Assembly (NCBI GenBank): GCA_026168455.1
Contig: CM047431.1
Span: 11,691,703 to 11,755,702, forward strand
Direction: 5' to 3'
Source: Theocolax elegans
Taxonomy: Eukaryota; Arthropoda; Insecta; Hymenoptera; Cerocephalidae
Length of the DNA stretch: 64,000 nucleotides
Of the stretch, positions 54,234-64,000 are shown in pieces; within the stretch, counting starts at the first letter, position 1, and every line of letters starts with the position of its first letter. A model generated the notes under the pieces. That model was not told where the DNA came from. It ran no database searches and saw only the letters and a program-made list of their open reading frames with translations. The translations under genes and the position numbers were made by a program.

Positions 54234-54525
54234 GTAAAATTCTACCTATTTACTCTTTTAGTAAAGCGTAAAATCTTGTAATTATAGTTTTCAATCTAGT
54301 CGCCGATTCTTCGCACTTTTCACTACCGTAATTTTCATATCCTACACTTTTTTAAAATGTAATTACCATACTTTTCATTGTATAAAGTGTAATTTAGATA
54401 TTTTGTCAGTAGTAAAGTGTAATCTCGGGTTTTTAATCTTTTCGTAAATTGTGAGATCACCAATTTAAACATTCTAGCGTCGATTTTTACACTTTAGAGT
54501 TTAGAATGTAACCATCGCCATTTAA

Positions 54526-54731
54526 AAGCTCTTAAAAAATGTGATCTTTTGAGTGGTGTTAGATCAAAATCAATTATGGCGTAGTCATTTTTCTTGTTGG
54601 AATGACTCTTAGTCAAATTATTTTTAACTACTAAAAATATTTTTCTATTTTCTGGAAGATATTTTCAGCATGTTTTCAAAATTTGGTGCGATTTAAAATT
54701 TTTATCATACCACTTGACGTGAAATAGCCCA
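54526..54731 (-). repeat. One arm of a TGGGCTATTTC palindromic element
   Basis: Matches 59340-59742 in part: AATGTGATCTTTTGAG near the start and CCACTTGACGTGAAATAGCC at the end, finishing CCCA next to ATATAT. The opposite arm is missing. Confidence 0.7.
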
Positions 54732-55620
54732 TATATTTGTGCATGGGGGTTTATGACGCCCGACATAATAAATTTGGATCTTATATCTGCTTCCAACCAC
54801 TGGCAGAGGGTGGGTGGTTTATGGTACCAGGGCTCCGTAATGCGAACCTTTCTGTTGCATATTATAGACTACATATCTTCCCTCTCTTTCTTGGGCGGCA
54901 TAAACCCCTATTCCCAAGTTTATTATATATATAGGGCTAATCATAGGTACTTAAATTATTACGACCCGTACAACACAGGAAAGTAGAAATGTAAAATAAA
55001 ATTAAAATTATGATACATTATATACTTTAAAATAGAAACTTGAGAATACACTGTTGAATAATGAAATTCACATCTTTTACGTTTGAAAAAAAATATGTCC
55101 AACTAAATTTGTCATGATAGTAACTAATCGTATTGTGTAATTTTTTATAAACGAATAATTGAGAAATTAGAATTGTTTAGTTTTAAAATAACACCATTCA
55201 TGTTTTTGCCTTATGATCAAGATGCGTAATTCAATATCCTATTGTTTAAAGTTATAGTATATAGAAAATTATTTTTTAAATATCGAAAAAACTCTATCGT
55301 TTTTAATGTAGGCAAAAATCTAATTATTTTCACAGTGCGGGAAGAGAATATATGGGTCATATGCGATATGTGATTGTCAAATTGGAGTAATTTCAATTAT
55401 TTAAAGAAAATTAATAGACAAACGAATGAACGACAACAGCAGAATACGCAATTAAAGTAATCAAGGTTCTAAGAATTAAGCTTGTAGTTTACATGTGCCA
55501 ATAAACTCGGCTAATTACCGGTATAAATAGTTTTGCAATCGTTGATCAATTACTCTTTTATGCATATAGATCTATTCCTCATTGTAATAGCAACACGTAT
55601 ACTAAAAATCATGTTTATTG
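54732..55620. other. No gene recognised
   Basis: AT-rich sequence with a short GC-richer part at 54740-54900. No transposon end or coding motif seen. Confidence 0.4.
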
Positions 55621-56483
55621 TGTAACGGTAAACGGTACGCGCGAGACGAAGTCGTACCGAAATCGTGCACGAGACACCGGCAGTATCGTCTCGCCTATGA
55701 GGAAAGAAGGACTAAGTGAGTTCAGAGGCCCCGTGACGCATCGATTCCCGAGCGAGGATAGCAGAGAAGAGAAAGAGAAAGAACGCCGAGACGCGCGCGA
55801 AGACGGCGGCAGGATACGGGCGATATCCCGGTCCGCAATTCGAACGAGAGGTTAGCCGCGACGCTCTCTCACTCGCGCAATCACGCATACGGCAAACCAG
55901 AGTGCTTCACACTCCGGCGCGACTATAGTTGACGCAATTTATAGTAGAGCCAGGTAATTCATACCTGGCAAACCGACTGCGTTCACCGTTTAAGTCGAGA
56001 CACCGGGTCTCAATTCGTACTTCTGCGGCGGGCGCACACACATACATCATTTTTGTAATTTCTCGTTTATTCACACTATTAGTCCCGTTCACCTTGAGCC
56101 AAGGTTCAACGTTACCTCAGCTAGATCTATTATTATTATTTTCCTTTTTCTGATCAATAAACTGTTTTATTATTTTAATTTCGAGTATCGGCCACTTAAA
56201 CCCGTGATCACTTCCTATCCCAAAGGCGAATACCGCCATGCCCCGCGGGTGTCGTGCATTGCTTCGCACGACACATAACTGAGGAGCCGAGCACGAGTAT
56301 CGGCGAGGAGTAATATCCATTATTCGAGACAAGTGTGTACTAGGTAAGTACATACGCTGTACACAGGACAGACGACGTCATACGGAGCTTGAGGCTAGCT
56401 CCAATCGTCCTGATAGACGATTTCGCCGACTTATCAGCTGCTTGGTGAGACAGCTGATCGCAGTAGTAACATACCCTGTTACA
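55621..56483 (+). mobile_element. Solo LTR with ATTG duplication, gypsy family
   Basis: 863 bp from TGTAACGGTAAACGG to CCCTGTTACA, flanked by ATTG on both sides (55617-55620 and 56484-56487). It is similar to the minus-strand LTR at 59776-60848; both contain a GTCGTGCATTG-type block and the same ends. No interior remains, so LTR-LTR recombination is likely. Confidence 0.85.
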
Positions 56484-57000
56484 ATTGATACATTAACGCA
56501 AATACAAAAATTGATTTTTAGTCCCAATGTATAAAAAAGTATTATTTTACTCTCTAATATCAAGGACTTAAGTCAAAGTTTAATCACACTGTAGCAAAAA
56601 TATAATTTTTTATAAACATAAAAATTTGGCTCGCCAAATCCACCGGTGGGTACATCGTCCTCACTCTCCCACCAGGACTTGCAGCCTTGGTCCCGCTCCG
56701 AGCGCCCCGTGAACACACTTTAATTAACACTAGGGGGGAACTCAAGTTATAAATTGTAATATCCGTAAATTATGTAAAATTACTTAAATATCTTAAGATT
56801 AGAAGTCTGGGTTAATATAAAAAAATTAGCAATTTTAAAAATTAATAATTCTTTTACAACAATTTAAAACATTTTTTTTATTTTTTTTTTAATATAATTA
56901 TTAAATTTTAGTTAAAATGTTTTGGTCAATTTTATATATAAAATAACTAAATAAATAAAATAATTTTATATATAAAATAACTAAATAATTGTTATAAAAT
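56484..57000. other. No gene recognised
   Basis: AT-rich with a GC-richer patch at 56630-56720. Nothing supportable. Confidence 0.4.
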
Positions 57001-57026
57001 ACTTATATATATATATATATATATAT

Positions 57027-58679
57027 TGTGACATTGCATGTCATTTAATAAAGTAAATTAATATTAAATTTTAATTTAAATTAAATAACCCGAAAGGAAG
57101 CACAAATTCGCACACACGTTTATCTAATTCGCGTTATTAGGTCTCAACGGTGTCGGTACACCGTAGGCTTTTCGCACGGCAGACTACACGTGTAGTCGCG
57201 AAGACGATGTCGGCCATGTTGTTGTCTGCGATGCGCGGTTCCCCACGCGCGCAGACGACGCTTCCCCTTTCCACGTACATTGTCGTATGTGCGACTTGTC
57301 TAGGAACATGACCCAGGTTTAGGCGAATTATCACCTGGGAGAAATGATGCTCTGTTTCTGTCACTAATCCATGAATGAGTGACAGAGATGGATACATACG
57401 GCATAGATAATTAGTTTTCATAAGGCTTGTACATATAATGATAAGTAATCGAATCGCGACGTTTAGAAATAGTAATAACTTGGTTTAATAGAAGATTTTG
57501 ATTTGGATTTTTGGTCGAACAATTAATATTATCAATCATTAAAATTATTAATACTTAATGGTAACTTTACTAATGTTATTTAGTTGGTGAAAATTAATAA
57601 TATAATATCGATTATTGTAAATATAAGTTTATAAGAAGTGGTTTATAAGTAGATAATTAAGAATTTGTATTTTGGCGCATTTTGTTGGAAAATCGGAGAT
57701 ATCGGCGAGTGGTGGTATGCTCGGACATTTCGCGCATGCGAACTATGGGTAGCATTGCAGCCAACGCTGCGGTTGAAATGTAATACGTGTCTCCATGAGT
57801 AGAAAGTACGAGTGGAGGGGATATTCTTTTTCGTATCGAGACCACGGAGGTAGAGGCTACATGTTGAGTATTAGAAGGCGTCTGCAATGAACTTGCATTC
57901 ACTTAATACATGATTTTAATTTTTGCGCGTGCTGACATGTAGTCGTGACGTTGTGATTTTTCGGCGCAAGTTGAGAGGATCCAATCAACGATTTTCATCG
58001 ATCGAGGGATCGTGAGTGGGGAAAGCGTCGGTGCTGGAATAAAACTGGCGAGATCCCTCGAACTCGTCCTTGTATCATCCGGTCTTTCAAGGAATAAATA
58101 TACAGTTCTTATCGCAGAATGAAGAAGCCATCGATAACAATAAATATTCCGGTAACTAGAGTTAATTTATTTTAATATTTCTTTAACTCATTGTTATCCA
58201 TAACAATTCTTTGCATTGCCCTGATCACGCACGCCGAAAGACAGTGCGACCAGGTGCGTGTGGAGGATTTATTATATAATATAGGCGTAACGGTGATGCT
58301 TGACGCTGCACCGAGTTGGTGCGCGGAAGCTAAACCGATACCATATTATTAATTAAAGAGAATATGCACCACGCTTTCCCTTCAATTTAATCGAGTGCCG
58401 CGTGGAATATATTTCCATCATGGTTAATTTATCGGGTGTTTATTTGTGTCAGTGATTTATTTACCGTTAATTTGCATTGATTCATCATGTAAATAGCTAT
58501 TAAATAATAAATTTAATCAGTTCATTAAAATGTAAATTCGTTTGTGTTAAATTCGTTACTATCAAGCCATACAGTTCCTATTTCCAACCTCCTCATGAGA
58601 TTTAGTTTCAGTTGAATAAAATATCGTAATGTTTACCAGTGTTTAATAAGTAACGACGATTAAATAAAATACCGTTACA
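57027..58679 (+). mobile_element. LTR-like insertion of 1653 bp
   Basis: Starts TGTGAC, ends GTTACA, and ATAT precedes and follows it. The left side is a (TA)n tract, so the duplication is weak evidence. An AATAAA lies near 58093. No frame of interest; the 57137-57902 frames have no recognisable domain. A solo LTR is plausible. Confidence 0.4.
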
Positions 58680-58683
58680 ATAT

Positions 58684-58736
58684 TAGTTATAATTATTTAT
58701 ACTAGTTATATATATATATAACTATATATACATACG

Positions 58737-58773
<37 letters not shown>

Positions 58774-58790
58774 GTATATATATATATATA
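58684..58790. repeat. (TA)n microsatellite
   Basis: Imperfect TA and TATG repeats that directly precede the large palindrome. Confidence 0.85.
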
Positions 58791-59742
58791 TGGGCTATTT
58801 CACGTCAAGTGGTACGATGAAAATTTTAAATCGCTCCAAAATTGGAGAACAGGCTGGAAATATCTTCAAGAAGATAGAAAAAAAATTTTAGGTGTTAAAA
58901 ATAATTTGCCTAAGCGTTATTCCACCATGAAAAATGGAAATTTTTCAATTTTTTAGAAAATTTTCTATTTTTAAAGCCATTTATCTCAAAATATATTGAT
59001 TTTTTTTGAAAAAACATTACAAACAACTTTTGTTCAAAATAATCTTTAAAATTTATCTACCTGGGTTACAATTCTTAATTTTAAAATCTCGAAGAGATAG
59101 CGCACTCGAAAATATTGAATATCAAAAAAAGGCGACCACGCCACAATCGATTTTGATCTAACACCGCTCAAAATATCACATTTTTTGAGAGCTTTCGAAT
59201 GGCGGCGGTTAGATTATTGGCCAAGACCGCTGGTGTAAGTTATGCCTCATAAACATCATAAAATCACTAATTTTCATGTATTTTAGGGCATAACCTACAA
59301 CAGCGGTCTTGGCCAATAATCTAACCACCGATATTCGAAAGCTCTCAAAAAATGTGATCTTTTGAGCGGTGTTAGATCAAAATCGATTGTGGCCTGGTCG
59401 CCTTTTTTTGATATTCAATATTTCCGGGCGTTCTATCTCTTCGAGATTTTAAAATTAAGATTTGTAACCCAGGTAGATAAGTTCTAAAGATTATTTTGAA
59501 CAAAAGTTATTTATAATGTTTTTTCAAAAAAATTAATAGATTTTGAGATAAATGGCTTTAAAAATAGAAAATTTTCTAAAAAATTGAAAAATTTCCATTT
59601 TTCATGATGGAATAACTCTGAGGCAAATTATTTTTAACACCTAAAATTTTGATTATTATCTTCTTCAAGATATTTCCAGCCTGTACTCAAATTTTGGAGC
59701 GATTTAAAATTTTCATCGTACCACTTGACGTGAAATAGCCCA
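58791..59742. mobile_element. 952-bp near-complete palindrome, TGGGCTATTTCACGTC family
   Basis: The left arm 58791-59248 begins TGGGCTATTTCACGTCAAG. The right arm 59286-59742 is its inverted copy ending GACGTGAAATAGCCCA. The centre is about 38 bases. (TA)n flanks both sides. No coding frame. This is the most complete of four related pieces (38050, 40036, 54526). Confidence 0.85.
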
Positions 59743-59775
59743 TATATATATATATGTGTGTGTATGTATATATAT

Positions 59776-60848
59776 TGTAACAGGGTTGGTTTTTACTCGT
59801 CGGGAGGTTTTTGATTATCCTGTGCATATCCTCAATGCACAGGAAATACTCTCGGTGTAACGATCAGCTGTTTTACCAGACAGCTAACCGATCGGCAGAA
59901 CCGTCCTTTGAGGTGGTGCGAGCTAGCCTCAAGCTCCGCACGACGACGTCTTCCCTGTGTACAGCGTGTGTACTTACCTAGTACACGCTTTTCCTCGATA
60001 ACAAGTGTTATCTTTCGCCGATACCCGTGCTCGGCTACTCAGCTATGTGTCGTGCGAAGTGCAATGCACGACACCCGCGGGGCATAACGGTATTCGCCTT
60101 CAGGATAGGGTCTGTCGGAAAACCAATAAAATGCTATATCGTGTATGCAATTACAGAACGAATTTATTACAATTAAATGAGATGAACGGTGTAATAACCG
60201 ACTATGATAAATACAAGGTCGAGCCAAGGCAATGCTATTCCTTGGCCCGAAAACAAACAAATACGCGTGTGTGTGCGCCCGCCGCTATTTGCGTTAAGAT
60301 TCGACGGGTTAGTCGATCTCGAAGACGAGGACGATTCGCCAGGTACGAGTTACCTGGCTGTAAGACGGGTTGACGCGGTTGGGGTCGTGCCGGAGTGTTA
60401 AGCACTCCGGTTTGCCGTGTACGCGCCTAAGCTGCGGAGAGAGAGACGCGACGAGAGCGGCTATTCTCTTGATTGACTCGCCCGTCGGGATACCGCGCGT
60501 ATCCCGTCGCTAACCTCACTTTATGTTACTCGCGGGTATTCGCGTACGCCTGGCCAGGACTTACTTGTACTTCAGGACGACCTGGTTGGGCTACGTCTTG
60601 GCGTCCGGTTCTCTCTCTCTCTCTTCTCCTGCTCGTCTCTCCGTCGACTCTTTCTCTCACCCGATTCTTCTCTCTATCTGCTTGACTTGTAATTCCGGAA
60701 TCGCGCTCGATCGAGGTTCGAACAATACTGCCGGTGTGTCGTGCACACCGGCTCTCCGACGCGGTCGCGCATGCGCCTTACGCGTCTTCAACGGTAAACT
60801 CACGCGATCGGTATGATTTTCGTCTCGCGTGGACCGTTTGCCGTTACA
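59776..60848 (-). mobile_element. 3' LTR of the terminal gypsy element
   Basis: 1073 bp, minus strand, TGTAACGGCAAACGG to CCCTGTTACA, with a polypurine tract just upstream (60849-60858). Inserted in a (TA)n tract. The matching 5' LTR lies beyond the window. Confidence 0.85.
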
Positions 60849-61215
60849 CCCCCCTTCCAGACGCAAGGTATATTCCTATATATCATGCTCTGACATTTCC
60901 TAGACGCGTCAGGATGTGGTTAGGGGTCTGATACTGACTGAAATCGCTTTATTTCACGATTTCGGTAGCCAGGGGATTTTTACCCTGGTGATCTCGTCCT
61001 GACTCAGATTTGTCAGGAGCTATCGGCTCTTTCTGACTTAGCTAGTGGTGGTTCGACCGACTGGGGCATGTACATAGGTTATGCGTCCCCTGCCAACCAC
61101 ACACAAAATAGCGTTAGTGCTCTTTCATCTTTTCGACGGCGAACTCGTTGAATCGGGTTCAGTGTTGACATCCTTCTACGTCAGCAAATTATTTATACAG
61201 TGATTAATACATTTT
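60849..61215 (-). other. Polypurine tract and 3' untranslated region
   Basis: GGAAGGGGGG (minus strand, 60858-60849) abuts the LTR start. The remaining 350 bases up to the pol stop show inverted GTCAGGA/TCCTGAC-type motifs and no gene. Confidence 0.65.
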
Positions 61216-64000
61216 TCACTGCCGCTTCGCTTGCGCGCGCGTTTTTCTAACGATTACCAATGGTCCGGTTCCCCCGACTACGTGTTCTGCGTCGTTCGTT
61301 ACTACACTGCGATACACTATCTTTCTACCGTGGGGTCTCGTGACGGCTTTCGCGGATTTTCGCGGACGGCCGCGTTTTCGTATATCCGGCGTTTTGACTC
61401 TCGCAGGAGCCTGTTCTCGCACGCTGGTGTCACCCGCTATGACTCGCGCAGGAGTCCGCACGCAATCTGGTGACTGCACGCTCGCATGGGGCGGGTCGCG
61501 CGTCGCCCCTTCTCCCACGATGTCCCTCGGCGGATGTTCTCCTTCATCTACGTCGAGGTTCGGTGAAATGCAGTGTTTTAGGTGTTCGGCGTGTGCCAGG
61601 TCGGTCACTTTACCTTCTTTATCCAACAACGTGTAAGTATTAAATCCTGGTTGGCCTATTATGATATACGGACCTGTCGCCTTCGGAGCCAGCTTAGCCG
61701 AAATACCCTGAGCTGCTGAGGACAGGACTTTGTTCTTTTTCCACACCAGATCTCCTACGGCGAAAGGTGTGTCCCTCCTTTTAGCATTATAATAGCTCGC
61801 TTGTCGCTCATGCTGTTGATCTGAGCGTGCAGCTGCAGACTCATGTACTTCCCTGAGCTTTCGAAGTCGCTCTTGCCACAATTTTATCTTATGGTGCTGC
61901 TCCTCTTCTATGCCAGCCTGTTCTTGGTTCCTCTTGATGGTGCCAGGAGGCATAGGCTCTCGTCCGTAATTCAGCATTGCCGGAGTTGTACCCGTCGACT
62001 CGTGGACGGTGTTGTTCAGCGAGAATACAAGTTCCGGCAACTTCTCGTCCCAGGTATTGTGGTTTTCTTCGATGAAAGCCACAATCCTGGTTTTCAGCGT
62101 TCGGTTGACGCGTTCAACCGGATTCGCTTGGGGGAAATATGGCGGGGTGGTGGTATGATGTATCCCCACCTCCTGTAGGTATTCGTCGACGGCCTTATTC
62201 TTGAATTCGGTACCGTTATCCGAAAGGAATACCTCGGGAGTACCATATCGCAAAACTATCCTCTCTTTAAACTCCTTGAGAATGGTTTTCGCGTTGGCTT
62301 TGCGAATTGGTATACATTCCGCCCACCGGGTGAATAAATCCAAGAATACGAGGATGTATTCGTATCCGCCCTTGCTCCGTACAAAGGGACCGGTGATATC
62401 TCCTGCCACGATTTGCCAGGGACGCTCGACCGTGCGTTTTCCCATCAGTCCTGCAGGTGGTCGCTGATCCACCTTGCATTGTTGACAGACGAGACAGCGG
62501 CGCACGTAGTCCTTCACGTCGGCGTAATAACCTGGCCAGTAGTAATACTTGGCCAGACTGGCAAACGTCTTCTCACGTCCAGCATGGCCAGACGTAGGAG
62601 AGTCGTGGCGTTCCTCGAGGACCGCTTTTCGGTGTTCCTTGGGAATCACTAACTTCCACGCATCCTCGTCTCCGAGTGTTTCGTCGATTAACTCGTTCGG
62701 CTTGTGTAAGTATAGTCGTCCTCCGACACACTTCCAACGAGGAAAATCCCTTGGACTGGATTTAACTCGTTTCAGCCAATTCTGAAACCACTCGTCTTGG
62801 GACTCCTCTACCCAAGATATTGCGTCGATGGCGAGGGCCTCCTCCTCGCTCATCCGCGATAGCGCGTCGGGTACGTAGTTCAGGGCGCCTTTTCGATGCT
62901 CCACATCAAAGCTGTGTCCCTGTAACTCAAGTGCCCGTCGTGCTAATCTACCCGTTGGACTGTGTAAGCTACGCAGCCAACGTAAGCTACTATGGTCGGT
63001 TATAACGCGAAAATGATAGCCTTCTATATAAGGTCTATATTTACCAATCGCCCATATAACCGCCAGGCACTCTCGTTCCGTAACGCTATAATTGCGTTCG
63101 GCCTGGTTTAACGTCCTACTGGCGAATTCCAGTACTCTCTCTTCTCCATTAATCACTTGGAGAACTGCGCCAATGCCAGTGTCGCTCGCGTCCGTTTGTA
63201 TGACAAACTGCACATCGAACTCTGGCCTCGCGAGGACGGGAGCAGTTGCGATCAGCGCCTTAATCTGATGGAATGCCTGTTGCTGCTCCTCGAGCCATTC
63301 AAACTTACGGTCCTTCTTGGTAAGCCTTGTCAGCGGCTCGGCCAAGGTAGCAAAGTCTCGTAAGAATTTCTGGTACCACGAACCCATACCAAGGAATCTT
63401 CTAAGTTGTTTTAGATTCTTGGGCGCCGGATAATTGATGATCGGCTCGATTTTCTCGGGGTCTGGCCTGATTCCATCGCGATTAACCAAGACTCCGAGAT
63501 ATTTCACCTCAGTACGTCCAAATACACTTTTATCCCGATTCACTGTGAGACTAGCCTCGTTAATTCTCTTCAGGACATACTTTAGCCACTTTTCGTGTTC
63601 CTCGAAGGTCTCTATGGCGATGATTATATCATCGAGGTACGAAAATGCATAGGGCTCGAGCTCAGGCCCTATGATTTTGTCCACTAACCTTTGGAACGTG
63701 GCTCCCGCCTGGGATAGGCCATAAGGCATCCTTTTAAATTGGAATAAGCCTAACCCAGGTACTGTGAACGCGGTTATAGCCGCTGACTCCGGTCTTAGCG
63801 GTATCTGGTGGTACGCGCTACTCAAGTCTAGCGTGCTGATGTACCTCGCGTTCTTGAGCTTCCGTAGTATGCCGTCCATGTTAGGCAGCGGGTAAGCATC
63901 GGTTTTCGACACTGCGTTGACCTTCCGATAGTCAATACAGAACCGATACTTCCCGTTAGGTTTACGGACCAATACTACGGGGCTCGACCACCCACTGGTT
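61216..64000 (-). CDS. Gypsy pol: RT, RNase H and integrase (5' end outside window)
   Basis: Open for over 918 codons and still open at the window edge; the codon at 63972 is TTG, not a true start. RT: FCIDYRKVN (11-19), LSSAYHQIPL (50-59), YLDD (112-115). RNase H: TDASD (260-264) and TDH (325-327). Integrase: zinc finger H456, H463, C493, C496; catalytic D525, D585, E620; the second and third acids are 34 residues apart. A GPY/F-type C-terminal module follows near 750-800 (ATGPYIIIGQPG). All key residues are present and there are no stops. A 3' LTR follows. Family knowledge assigns reverse transcription and integration. A potentially active copy. Confidence 0.93.
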   Translation of the reverse strand, partial: TSGWSSPVVLVRKPNGKYRFCIDYRKVNAVSKTDAYPLPNMDGILRKLKNARYISTLDLSSAYHQIPLRPESAAITAFTVPGLGLFQFKRMPYGLSQAGATFQRLVDKIIGPELEPYAFSYLDDIIIAIETFEEHEKWLKYVLKRINEASLTVNRDKSVFGRTEVKYLGVLVNRDGIRPDPEKIEPIINYPAPKNLKQLRRFLGMGSWYQKFLRDFATLAEPLTRLTKKDRKFEWLEEQQQAFHQIKALIATAPVLARPEFDVQFVIQTDASDTGIGAVLQVINGEERVLEFASRTLNQAERNYSVTERECLAVIWAIGKYRPYIEGYHFRVITDHSSLRWLRSLHSPTGRLARRALELQGHSFDVEHRKGALNYVPDALSRMSEEEALAIDAISWVEESQDEWFQNWLKRVKSSPRDFPRWKCVGGRLYLHKPNELIDETLGDEDAWKLVIPKEHRKAVLEERHDSPTSGHAGREKTFASLAKYYYWPGYYADVKDYVRRCLVCQQCKVDQRPPAGLMGKRTVERPWQIVAGDITGPFVRSKGGYEYILVFLDLFTRWAECIPIRKANAKTILKEFKERIVLRYGTPEVFLSDNGTEFKNKAVDEYLQEVGIHHTTTPPYFPQANPVERVNRTLKTRIVAFIEENHNTWDEKLPELVFSLNNTVHESTGTTPAMLNYGREPMPPGTIKRNQEQAGIEEEQHHKIKLWQERLRKLREVHESAAARSDQQHERQASYYNAKRRDTPFAVGDLVWKKNKVLSSAAQGISAKLAPKATGPYIIIGQPGFNTYTLLDKEGKVTDLAHAEHLKHCISPNLDVDEGEHPPRDIVGEGATRDPPHASVQSPDCVRTPARVIAGDTSVREQAPARVKTPDIRKRGRPRKSAKAVTRPHGRKIVYRSVVTNDAEHVVGGTGPLVIVRKTRAQAKRQ

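Overview
This is eukaryotic, almost certainly insect, DNA. AT-rich sequence carries many GC-rich mobile elements, (TA)n and (AC)n microsatellites, an errantivirus-like remnant, R1-clade LINEs, Ty3/gypsy elements, a Penelope-like remnant and a tRNA-headed SINE. A hymenopteran such as an ant is my best guess, but that is inference. I found no convincing single-copy host gene. The window reads as a transposable-element island with repeated nesting and many foldback elements.

Layout. 0.4-3.1 kb: decayed errantivirus-like element on the minus strand (env and pol without integrase), carrying a 445-bp foldback insert with TAA duplications. 3.7-4.6 kb: Penelope-like remnant (GIY-YIG) flanked by two hammerhead-like motifs. 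5.4-6.7 kb: ~25-bp tandem repeat and a foldback element. 6.7-19.8 kb: a minus-strand LTR element with gag but no visible pol, split by an R1-clade LINE with an intact 1086-aa ORF. 21.8-24.1 kb: TTAA-flanked MITE and a 5'-truncated LINE with an RNase H domain. 26.7-27.8 kb: TIR element with a SINE scrap inside. 28.1-35.1 kb: a Mutator-like element with an exonuclease-like segment, split by a second DNA transposon, itself split by a solo LTR that keeps a 4-bp target duplication.

36.2-41.1 kb: three copies of a ~1-kb AT-rich unit, each ending in a microsatellite and each followed by a different mobile element. The first holds a complete SINE with a 14-bp duplication. 41.1-45.6 kb: R1-clade, Waldo-like LINE sitting exactly inside an (AC)n tract, with ORF1 intact and ORF2 broken. 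45.8-49.4 kb: broken gypsy element. 49.5-54.7 kb: ~125-bp minisatellite, foldback elements and two more TTAA MITEs. 55.6-58.7 kb: a solo LTR with ATTG duplications and a second LTR-like insertion. 58.8-59.7 kb: a near-complete 952-bp palindrome. 59.8-64.0 kb: the 3' half of an apparently intact gypsy element (3' LTR, polypurine tract, pol open to the window edge).

How the parts relate. No host pathway is encoded here. Most features are explained by insertion into insertion. Microsatellites act as landing sites: the Waldo-like LINE and a 461-bp palindrome lie in (AC)n, while the palindromes with TGGG-type ends and the last gypsy element lie in (TA)n. The copies most likely to be recent are the R1-clade ORF (10114-13374) and the gypsy pol (61216-64000).
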